Source: SVTX01 sp964526505
GTDB lineage: Bacteria; Bacillota; Clostridia; Oscillospirales; CAG-272
Length of the DNA: 11,802 nucleotides
NCBI GenBank assembly: GCA_964526505.1
Contig: CAZGJC010000043.1
Location: 1 to 11,802 of the forward strand
Direction of reading: 5' to 3'
Shown here piece after piece: positions 5,820 to 11,802 of the stretch. Both the position numbers and the translations under genes were made by a program. A model generated the notes under the pieces. It saw only the letters and a list, made by a program, of their open reading frames with translations. It had not been told where the DNA came from and made no database searches. The first letter of the stretch is position 1. Every line of letters begins with the position of its first letter.

Positions 5820-7580
5820 ATGGTAGAAGGAAAGATATTAAAGGTGTCGGGTCCTCTCGTTATTGCCGAGGGAATGAAAGAGGCGGACTTATTCAACGTG
5901 GTAAGAGTAGGTAAAAATCGTCTTATAGGCGAGATTATCGAAATGCACGGTGACCGTGCGTCTATTGAGGTTTACGAAGAAACCGCAGGTCTTGGCAGAG
6001 GTGATATTGTCGTTGACACCGGTTCTCAACTGTCTGTTGAACTCGGACCCGGACTCCTTACCAATATATACGACGGTATTCAGCGTCCCCTTGAAGCGAT
6101 ACGTGAGATTGCGGGTTCAAACATAACGAGAGGAATTGACGTTCCGTCTCTTGACCGCAAAAAAGTATGGCATTTTGAGGCACAGCACAAGTTTGGAGAC
6201 GAGCTTTGTGCGGGCGACGTTTTGGGAACGGTAAAAGAAAACGAAATTATAGAACACAAGATTATGGTGCCTCCGAAAATGGGCGGTACAATAGTTGAAC
6301 TTCGTTCGGGCGATTTTACGGTTACGGACAGAATCGGAAAGATAAAACTTCCCGATGGAACGATAGAAGATTTGACGCTTATGCAGAAGTGGCCCGTACG
6401 TGTATCCCGTCCTTATGCACAGAAACTTCCTCCCGTTGAGCCGATGATAACCGGTCAGAGAGTTATTGACGCACTTTTCCCGATTGCAAAGGGAGGAACC
6501 GCATGTGTTCCCGGACCTTTCGGCTCGGGCAAGACCGTGGTCCAGCATCAACTTGCAAAATGGAGCGACGTTGACATTGTCGTATACATCGGATGCGGAG
6601 AGCGTGGAAACGAAATGACCGACGTTCTTCGTGAATTCCCCGAACTTATAGACCCCAGAACAGGCAAGTCACTTATGGAACGCACGGTTCTTATCGCAAA
6701 CACGTCGGACATGCCCGTTGCGGCACGTGAGGCGTCCATTTACACGGGTATAACGATTGCCGAATATTACAGAGACATGGGTTATTCGGTTGCCGTTATT
6801 GCAGACTCCACTTCACGTTGGGCGGAAGCGTTACGTGAAATGTCGGGCAGACTTGAAGAAATGCCCGGTGAGGAAGGATATCCCGCATATCTTACTTCAC
6901 GTCTTGCACAGTTCTACGAAAGAGCGGGAAAGGTTATATGTCTCGGAAGCGACGGCAGGCTCGGTGCATTATCGGCAATAGGAGCGGTATCGCCTCAGGG
7001 CGGAGATATATCCGAACCCGTAACGCAGGCAACGTTGCGTATAGTAAAAGTATTCTGGGGACTTGATTCGTCCCTGGCTTACAGGCGTCATTTCCCGGCT
7101 ATAAACTGGCTTAACTCGTATTCTCTTTACCGTGACCGTTTATCGGAATGGTTTGGTGAGAACGTAGGAAAAGACTGGATGGAACTTACGGGAAGATGTC
7201 TTAAAACTCTTCAAATTGAGGACAGTTTACAGGAGATTGTTAAACTTGTCGGTATGGACGCACTTTCGTCTGACGACAGGCTTACTCTCGAAACGGCACG
7301 CTCCATTCGTGAGGACTTTTTACAGCAGAATGCTTTTGAGGACGTGGACAGTTACACGCAACTTGACAAGCAGATGGCTATGATGAGACTTGTATTCGCC
7401 TTTGAAGAGAAAGCAAGCAAGGCTATATCCGACGGTGCTGACATTGACGACGTATCGAACTTACCCGTACGTGAAGATATAGGAAGATTTAAATCGGTAA
7501 AATATTCGGATTACAAATCGGAATATGAAAAAATTATGAGTCGTATGAGTGTCGAACTTGAAGCACTCACAAACAAGTGA
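5820..7580 (+). CDS. ntpA: V-type ATPase catalytic subunit A
   Basis: The 586-residue protein is of normal length. It has an N-terminal barrel (1 to about 70), the A-specific insert (about 115-190), the nucleotide-binding core and a C-terminal helical domain. The P-loop is GPFGSGKT at 232-239, with K238 and T239 contacting phosphate and Mg2+. E261 in GCGERGNE is the catalytic glutamate, at the same number as in E. hirae NtpA. SVAVIADSTSRWAEALRE (323-340) carries the Walker B aspartate D329, and EEMPGEEGYPAYL is a family signature. Three copies alternate with subunit B and hydrolyse or make ATP. The ribosome site is GAAAGG (5803-5808), 11 nt from ATG. The gene lies 16 nt before ntpB. Confidence 0.98.
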   Translation: MVEGKILKVSGPLVIAEGMKEADLFNVVRVGKNRLIGEIIEMHGDRASIEVYEETAGLGRGDIVVDTGSQLSVELGPGLLTNIYDGIQRPLEAIREIAGSNITRGIDVPSLDRKKVWHFEAQHKFGDELCAGDVLGTVKENEIIEHKIMVPPKMGGTIVELRSGDFTVTDRIGKIKLPDGTIEDLTLMQKWPVRVSRPYAQKLPPVEPMITGQRVIDALFPIAKGGTACVPGPFGSGKTVVQHQLAKWSDVDIVVYIGCGERGNEMTDVLREFPELIDPRTGKSLMERTVLIANTSDMPVAAREASIYTGITIAEYYRDMGYSVAVIADSTSRWAEALREMSGRLEEMPGEEGYPAYLTSRLAQFYERAGKVICLGSDGRLGALSAIGAVSPQGGDISEPVTQATLRIVKVFWGLDSSLAYRRHFPAINWLNSYSLYRDRLSEWFGENVGKDWMELTGRCLKTLQIEDSLQEIVKLVGMDALSSDDRLTLETARSIREDFLQQNAFEDVDSYTQLDKQMAMMRLVFAFEEKASKAISDGADIDDVSNLPVREDIGRFKSVKYSDYKSEYEKIMSRMSVELEALTNK

Positions 7581-7581
7581 T

Positions 7582-7590
7582 GGGAGGAGA
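7582..7590 (+). promoter_or_regulatory. Ribosome binding site that fixes the ntpB start
   Basis: GGGAGGAGA at 7582-7590 is the strongest Shine-Dalgarno run in the operon and lies 6 nt before ATG at 7597. It supports that start over an in-frame ATG at 7549 inside ntpA, which would add 16 residues not typical of the family. Confidence 0.9.
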
Positions 7591-7596
7591 CCTAAA

Positions 7597-8970
7597 ATGA
7601 TAAGAGAATACAGAACCATTCAGGAAGTTGCGGGTCCTCTTATGCTTGTGCGTCAAGTTGAGGGCGTTAAATACGACGAACTCGGAGAAATTGAACTGCC
7701 AAACGGCGACGTTCGTCGTTGCAGGGTTCTCGAAGTTAACGGCTCAAACGTACTCGTACAATTATTCGAATCGGGAGCGGGAATAAACGTTGCCAATTCA
7801 AAGGTGCGTTTTTCGGGTCACGGTGTACAACTTGACGTATCCGAAAACATGCTCGGAAGAGTATTCAACGGTATGGGTGAACCCATTGACGGCGGTGCGA
7901 AAATAATACCCGACAAGTCGCTTGACATAAACGGAACTCCGATAAATCCGGCGGCAAGATATTATCCGTCCGAATTTATACAGACGGGAATTTCCACGAT
8001 AGACGGATTGAACACGCTGGTAAGAGGTCAGAAACTTCCGATATTCTCGGGTTCGGGACTTCCGCACGCAAATCTTGCGGCACAGATAGCAAGGCAGGCG
8101 AAGGTACTCGGAGACGACGAAAAATTTGCGGTTGTATTTGCCGCTGTCGGAATTACGTTTGAGGAAGCAGACTTCTTCATATCCGACTTTAAGAAAACGG
8201 GTGCGATAGACCGTACGGTTTTATTTATGAACCTTGCGTCCGACCCCGCAATCGAAAGAATTTCAACACCTCGTATGGCACTTACGGCGGCTGAGTATCT
8301 CGCTTTTGAGTGCAACATGCACGTGCTTGTAATCATAACGGACATTACCAACTATGCGGAAGCGTTACGTGAAGTATCTGCGGCACGCAAGGAAGTTCCC
8401 GGCAGACGAGGATATCCCGGTTACCTTTATACGGACTTGGCGACGATGTATGAAAGAGCCGGAAGAAAAATGGGAAGTGACGGTTCCATTACGATGATCC
8501 CCATTCTTTCAATGCCCGAAGATGACAAGACGCACCCCATTCCCGACCTTACGGGATACATCACGGAAGGACAAATAATTTTGTCACGTGAGATGTACAG
8601 AAAGGGTTATATGCCCCCTGTTGACGTTTTACCGTCGCTTTCACGTCTCAAAGACAAGGGAATAGGCGTCGGAAAGACACGTGAGGATCATGCGGGCGTT
8701 ATGAACCAATTATTCTCATCCTATGCAAGAGGCAAGGAAGCGAAAGAACTTATGGTTGTCTTAGGCGAAGCGGCATTGACTCCGATGGACAGGCTTTATG
8801 CGAAGTTTTCAGACGCTTTCGAAGCGGAATATATAAATCAGGGATTTTACGAGAACAGGAGCATTGAGGAAACTTTAAATCTCGGCTGGAAGTTACTTTC
8901 CATTCTTCCGAAGTCGGAGATGAAGAGAATCAAGCCCGAATTTGTTGAAAAATACTGGCCTCAAAAATAA
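7597..8970 (+). CDS. ntpB: V-type ATPase regulatory/nucleotide-binding subunit B
   Basis: Starting at the ATG with the strong ribosome site, the protein has 457 residues, one fewer than E. hirae NtpB. The core is homologous to subunit A, but the P-loop is replaced by SGSGLPHANL (151-160), the hallmark of the non-catalytic B subunit. R350 in LPSLSRLKDKG is the arginine finger that reaches into the catalytic site on A, matching R350 in E. hirae. TNYAEALREVSAARKEVPGRRGYPGYLYTDLA (251 to 282, read as consecutive family motifs TNYAEALRE and PGRRGYPGYLYTDLA) is strongly conserved. Three copies alternate with A in the head. The next gene starts 34 nt after the stop. No oddities were seen. Confidence 0.98.
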   Translation: MIREYRTIQEVAGPLMLVRQVEGVKYDELGEIELPNGDVRRCRVLEVNGSNVLVQLFESGAGINVANSKVRFSGHGVQLDVSENMLGRVFNGMGEPIDGGAKIIPDKSLDINGTPINPAARYYPSEFIQTGISTIDGLNTLVRGQKLPIFSGSGLPHANLAAQIARQAKVLGDDEKFAVVFAAVGITFEEADFFISDFKKTGAIDRTVLFMNLASDPAIERISTPRMALTAAEYLAFECNMHVLVIITDITNYAEALREVSAARKEVPGRRGYPGYLYTDLATMYERAGRKMGSDGSITMIPILSMPEDDKTHPIPDLTGYITEGQIILSREMYRKGYMPPVDVLPSLSRLKDKGIGVGKTREDHAGVMNQLFSSYARGKEAKELMVVLGEAALTPMDRLYAKFSDAFEAEYINQGFYENRSIEETLNLGWKLLSILPKSEMKRIKPEFVEKYWPQK

Positions 8971-8985
8971 TTTACGCAATCTTTG

Positions 8986-8992
8986 AAAGGAG
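8986..8992 (+). promoter_or_regulatory. Ribosome binding site that fixes the ntpD start
   Basis: AAAGGAG at 8986-8992 lies 12 nt before ATG at 9005 but only 3 nt before the in-frame GTG at 8996. The GTG is too close to be efficient, so the ATG, giving MAQLRVNPTRMEL, is chosen; that is the usual N-terminus of the family. Confidence 0.8.
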
Positions 8993-9004
8993 AGAGTGGT
9001 TTTA

Positions 9005-9655
9005 ATGGCACAACTCAGGGTCAATCCAACCAGAATGGAACTGAAAAAACTTCAAGCACGCTACAATACTGCTCGCAGAGGTCACAAACTTCTCAAAGAC
9101 AAGCGTGATGAACTTATGAGGCAATTTCTGGAAATAGTACACGATTACAAGGCGTTGCGTAAAAGAGTGGAGGAGTCGCTTTCGAAAGTTTACGGCAGTT
9201 TTTCGTCTGCCACCGCACTACTTGGTCCGAAGACGTTACAAGAGGCACTTATTCTTCCGAAAAAAGAGGGAGAACTTCACGTGAGTCGGAAAAATCTGAT
9301 GAGTGTTGATGTTCCGACGTTTGATTTTATAGTCAAAGGCGGAGACGCAAAGGACAGTTACAATTACGGATTTGCTTTTACGTCGGGCGAACTTGACGCA
9401 TCTCTTCTCGCCCTTTCCGAGGTTATGGAGGACATGATAAGACTTGCCGAAAAGGAAAAGACGGCACAACTCCTGGCAGAGGAAATAGAGCGGACACGTC
9501 GCAGAGTAAATGCACTCGAATACATTATGATGCCACAGTATCTGGATGCTATCAAAACAATAAAAATGAAACTTGATGAGAACGAGAGAGGAAACACGAC
9601 TCGTCTTATGAAGGTCAAAGATATGATGCTTGCCGAGCGGCAATGTCAGGAATAA
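9005..9655 (+). CDS. ntpD: V-type ATPase subunit D (central shaft)
   Basis: The 216-residue protein has the antiparallel coiled-coil design of subunit D: N-terminal helix (about 1-70), a short middle domain that contacts subunit F, and a C-terminal helix (about 130-205). MAQLRVNPTRMEL at the start and RRRVNALEYIMMPQ near residue 165-178 are diagnostic. This shaft rotates inside the A3B3 head. It is a few residues longer than the 210 of E. hirae. It is the last gene of the operon; its stop codon runs directly into the A-tract of the operon terminator. No homologue of ntpH or the K+ transporter gene ntpJ follows, unlike the E. hirae operon. Confidence 0.96.
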   Translation: MAQLRVNPTRMELKKLQARYNTARRGHKLLKDKRDELMRQFLEIVHDYKALRKRVEESLSKVYGSFSSATALLGPKTLQEALILPKKEGELHVSRKNLMSVDVPTFDFIVKGGDAKDSYNYGFAFTSGELDASLLALSEVMEDMIRLAEKEKTAQLLAEEIERTRRRVNALEYIMMPQYLDAIKTIKMKLDENERGNTTRLMKVKDMMLAERQCQE

Positions 9656-9682
9656 AAAACGGCGGTTTTACCGCCGTTTTTT
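9654..9682 (+). terminator. Strong terminator of the ATPase operon
   Basis: CGGCGG (9660-9665) pairs with CCGCCG (9671-9676) around TTTTA, flanked by six A and six T that extend the stem. It begins inside the ntpD stop codon. The all-GC core and T-tract make it one of the strongest terminators in the window, and the symmetric A-tract may allow action on both strands. Confidence 0.95.
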
Positions 9683-9720
9683 GCCGAAAAATCTATTTTT
9701 GCGAGTTTTGTGCAAACAAC

Positions 9721-9749
9721 TTGACAAGGCAATGGCGGAATGTTATAAT
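9721..9749 (+). promoter_or_regulatory. Perfect-consensus sigma-A promoter of mscL
   Basis: TTGACA (9721-9726) and TATAAT (9744-9749) match both consensus hexamers at the optimal 17-nt spacing, and TG at 9741-9742 adds an extended -10. The start site would be near 9756, about 32 nt before the mscL start codon. Nothing resembling an operator is obvious next to it. Confidence 0.93.
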
Positions 9750-9787
9750 ATAATCAGTTATCAAATACTTTACGGGAGCGAAAGACT

Positions 9788-10414
9788 ATGAAAAAATTTT
9801 TTGCGGAATTTAAAAAGTTCATAACACGTGGAAACGTACTTGATATGTCCGTCGGTGTTATCGTGGGCGGTGCTTTTACCGCTATTGTAAACGGTATGAG
9901 CAATTACATACTCAAACCTATAATCGACTGGGTTCTTACTTTGATTTTCAAAAAAGACTCACTCAGCGAAGTTTACACGTTTTTGGGAGACCCCGTTTAC
10001 AAAGACGTACTCGGCGATGACGGTGTATCGGTTATCGGCAAGGAAATCGATCTTGCAAACTCGATATACATAGACTGGGGTGCGTTTATCAATGCGATAA
10101 TCAATTTTATTCTCATTGCGTTTGTGCTTTTCGTTATTGTCAAAGCGATGAACGGTCTCAAAGAGCAGAACGATTCCATTAAGAAAAAGAAAATCAGTCG
10201 TGAGGACAGGCGTGCAATGAAGTCGCAGGGAATAAAACTCGGCGACAAGAAAGCGGTAAGTGCTTATTTTGCGGAAAAAGAAAGACTCCAAGCAGAAGCA
10301 AGTGCGAAACTTGCACTGGAAGAGGCGGAAAAGGCAAGACTTCAACGTGAGGCTAATCCTACGTCGGAGGATTTGTTAAAACAAATAATTGTTCTTTTGG
10401 AAAGCAAAAATTGA
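9788..10414 (+). CDS. mscL: Large-conductance mechanosensitive channel MscL, extended C-terminus
   Basis: MscL forms a pentameric membrane pore that opens near lytic tension to release solutes after hypo-osmotic shock. The first transmembrane helix (about 16-46) carries the signature RGNVLDMSVGVIVGGAF (14-30) and YILKPI; the second is about 95-121 and leads into the cytoplasm. The extracellular loop (about 50-94) is somewhat longer than in E. coli. The protein has 208 residues against 136 in E. coli. The extra length is mainly a charged, Ala/Glu/Lys/Arg-rich segment (about 126-190) before the usual final helix, seen here as SEDLLKQIIVLLESKN. The ribosome site GGGAG (9774-9778) is 9 nt upstream. 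The gene has its own perfect promoter and a following hairpin, so it is probably a separate unit from the ATPase operon. Confidence 0.95.
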   Translation: MKKFFAEFKKFITRGNVLDMSVGVIVGGAFTAIVNGMSNYILKPIIDWVLTLIFKKDSLSEVYTFLGDPVYKDVLGDDGVSVIGKEIDLANSIYIDWGAFINAIINFILIAFVLFVIVKAMNGLKEQNDSIKKKKISREDRRAMKSQGIKLGDKKAVSAYFAEKERLQAEASAKLALEEAEKARLQREANPTSEDLLKQIIVLLESKN

Positions 10415-10427
10415 TATTTAATTTGTG

Positions 10428-10457
10428 AAACCGACGTGCAAAAGCACTGTCGGTTTT
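10428..10457 (+). terminator. Hairpin terminator after mscL
   Basis: AAACCGAC (10428-10435) pairs with GTCGGTTT (10449-10456), and GTGC with GCAC continues the stem to an AAAA loop, with one bulged T at 10448. The stem is strong, but only four T follow, so some read-through into the serine dehydratase gene is plausible. No good separate promoter for that gene was seen in the 39 nt that follow. Confidence 0.72.
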
Positions 10458-10496
10458 ACTGCAAGTTAGTTTGATACACGGCAAAAGGCGGTATTT

Positions 10497-11690
10497 ATGC
10501 AATCATTAAAATATTTATACAGAATAGGAATAGGACCGTCATCGTCACACACGATAGGTCCGTTTAACGCTTCAAAACGATTTTTGGCGGAAAATCCGTC
10601 AGCGGAAAAATACGAAGTGATTTTATACGGCTCATTGGCAAAAACGGGCAAGGGTCATATGACAGACAAGGTGATCTCCGAGGTTTTCGGCGAGGTGGAT
10701 TGTGAAATTATATTTGACTACGAAACTCCTACGGATTTTCATCCGAACACGATGGATTTGATTGCGTATTATCCGGACAGAACAGTCAAGAACAGAGCGT
10801 ACAGCATAGGTGGCGGAGAGATAATTTTCGACGGCGAAGAAAGGGACATACACGCAGAAGTATATCCGCTCAACTCTTTTGCGAGCATTTCCGATTATTG
10901 CAGAGAAAATGAGATGAGATTATGGCAGTACGTAGAAGAGTGCGAAGGACGTGAAATCTGGGACTATCTATACGAAGTATGGGATGTTATGAAGAACGCC
11001 ATAAAAGAGGGTCTGACGAAAGACGGAATACTGCACGGCGGAATAGGCACTAAAAGAAAAGCCAAATATCTTTATCGTCAGAGACACATTGACGAGAGCG
11101 AAGAGACAAAGACAAATCGTCTTGTTTGTGCATATGCGTATGCTGTGAGCGAGCAGAACGCATCGTGCGGAACTATTGTAACCGCACCGACTTGTGGGGC
11201 GTGCGGTGTTGTACCGTCGGTATTGATGTTTTTGCAGAAAAAGAAGAATTTCAGCGACGAGCAGATAGTACACGCACTTGCAACGGCGGGAATTATAGGA
11301 AACTTAATAAAAACGAATGCTTCGATAAGCGGAGCGGAGTGTGGATGTCAGGCTGAAATCGGAACGGCGTGTGCTATGGCTGCGGCGGCCGCATGTGAAC
11401 TTTACGAACTTGACCTTGACCAGATTGAATATGCGGCGGAGATATCCATTGAGCATCATTTGGGATTGACTTGCGACCCTGTACGTGGTCTTGTGCAGAT
11501 TCCTTGTATTGAACGCAATGCAATAGCGGCGATGAGGGCGTTAAATGCGGTAAATCTTGCGGATTTTTTGGCTGATTCACGCATGATCAGTTTTGATATG
11601 ATTGTCGAGACGATGTACGAGACAGGTAAGGATTTAAAGGTTAATTACAGGGAAACGTCGGAGGGCGGTTTGGCGAAGAAGTACAAATAA
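10497..11690 (+). CDS. sdaA: L-serine ammonia-lyase, single-chain, iron-sulfur dependent
   Basis: This 397-residue cytoplasmic enzyme would deaminate L-serine to pyruvate and ammonia using an oxygen-labile [4Fe-4S] cluster. The N-terminal beta domain opens with YRIGIGPSSSHTIGP (8-22), including the SSSHT signature; the alpha domain starts near 150. C284, C326 and C337, in GCQAEIG, LTCDP and IPCIERN, show exactly the spacing (42 and 11) of cluster ligands C343, C385 and C396 of the Legionella enzyme. The C-terminus ends in KKYK and lacks the terminal cysteine tail of that protein. Its length and N-terminus resemble the roughly 400-residue form known from Bacteroides and clostridia rather than the 454-residue E. 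coli SdaA or the two-chain Bacillus enzyme. Extra cysteines occur at 233, 236 and 282. The ribosome site is AAAAGG (10483-10488), 8 nt upstream. Confidence 0.94.
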   Translation: MQSLKYLYRIGIGPSSSHTIGPFNASKRFLAENPSAEKYEVILYGSLAKTGKGHMTDKVISEVFGEVDCEIIFDYETPTDFHPNTMDLIAYYPDRTVKNRAYSIGGGEIIFDGEERDIHAEVYPLNSFASISDYCRENEMRLWQYVEECEGREIWDYLYEVWDVMKNAIKEGLTKDGILHGGIGTKRKAKYLYRQRHIDESEETKTNRLVCAYAYAVSEQNASCGTIVTAPTCGACGVVPSVLMFLQKKKNFSDEQIVHALATAGIIGNLIKTNASISGAECGCQAEIGTACAMAAAAACELYELDLDQIEYAAEISIEHHLGLTCDPVRGLVQIPCIERNAIAAMRALNAVNLADFLADSRMISFDMIVETMYETGKDLKVNYRETSEGGLAKKYK

Positions 11691-11723
11691 AAAATGTGCA
11701 AATAGACATAAAAAACATAAATG

Positions 11724-11757
11724 AAAAAAGTCTCTTCCGAGAGGAAGAGGCTTTTTT
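11724..11757 (+). terminator. Strong terminator of sdaA
   Basis: A 15-bp stem pairs AAAAAAGTCTCTTCC (11724-11738) with GGAAGAGGCTTTTTT (11743-11757), with one G-T wobble, around the stable GNRA-type loop GAGA. Six T close the element. It lies 33 nt after the sdaA stop codon. Confidence 0.95.
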
Positions 11758-11766
11758 CGTGAACAC

Positions 11767-11799
11767 AAAAAAATACCACATAATATAAATTATGTGGTA
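11767..11799 (-). terminator. Minus-strand terminator of a convergent gene outside the window
   Basis: TACCACATAAT (11774-11784) and ATTATGTGGTA (11789-11799) are perfect 11-nt arms around ATAA. Seven A precede the hairpin at 11767-11773, so read on the minus strand it is a stem followed by seven T. This predicts a gene on the minus strand that ends just beyond the right edge. Confidence 0.72.
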
Positions 11800-11802
11800 A
11801 AA

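Noticed and set aside
6117..6551. Minus-strand open frame of 144 codons inside ntpA
   Set aside because: It lies wholly antisense to the highly conserved nucleotide-binding core of ntpA, has no ribosome site or recognisable protein, and is explained by the codon use of the plus-strand gene.
7549..7596. Alternative start of ntpB inside the end of ntpA
   Set aside because: It lacks a ribosome site as good as GGGAGGAGA at 7582-7590, and the added 16 residues are not found in the family.
11385..11392. GCGGCCGC patch in sdaA
   Set aside because: It simply encodes part of an alanine run in the helical core and shows no other sign of transfer or regulation.

Overview
The window is about 11.8 kb of AT-leaning bacterial DNA with purine-rich Shine-Dalgarno sites, sigma-A type promoters, U-tract terminators and densely packed genes, all on the plus strand. 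Gene content suggests an anaerobic low-GC Gram-positive, probably a clostridial member of the Bacillota: a complete V/A-type ATPase operon in the gene order of Enterococcus hirae ntp, a single-chain iron-sulfur L-serine dehydratase, and a short inorganic-pyrophosphatase-like protein. I cannot place it below class level.

Layout: (1) Positions 1-150 may hold the 3' end of an unrecognised upstream gene, in conflict with a terminator-like hairpin at 94-118. (2) A 123-residue family I pyrophosphatase homologue (147-518) is followed by a 21-bp palindrome and a terminator (559-585). (3) A good promoter at 663-691 starts a nine-gene V-type ATPase operon, 802-9655: peripheral stalk H/G, membrane subunit I, rotor ring K, peripheral stalk E, C, F, catalytic A, B and D. 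It closes with a strong terminator at 9654-9682. Genes mostly overlap or lie within about 35 nt of each other. The exception is a 192-nt gap before ntpK that holds imperfect repeats and a 9-bp hairpin. (4) A perfect-consensus promoter (9721-9749) drives mscL, with a C-terminally extended product, followed by a terminator-like hairpin. (5) A single-chain L-serine ammonia-lyase gene (10497-11690) ends at a very strong terminator. The last bases form a minus-strand terminator, which predicts a convergent gene beyond the window.

How the genes work together: A and B form the nucleotide-binding hexamer, D and F the central shaft, C the socket on the rotor, K the ion-carrying ring, I the stator with the essential arginine, and E plus H/G the peripheral stalks. 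K keeps the full set of ligands known for the Na+ site of E. hirae NtpK, so a Na+-coupled machine is the most likely reading. MscL is a turgor safety valve and serine dehydratase supplies pyruvate. Their link to the ATPase is adjacency only.

I found no mobile element, CRISPR array, RNA gene or convincing undescribed system. The parts least explained by known features are the structured gap before ntpK, the palindrome after the pyrophosphatase gene and the extended MscL tail.
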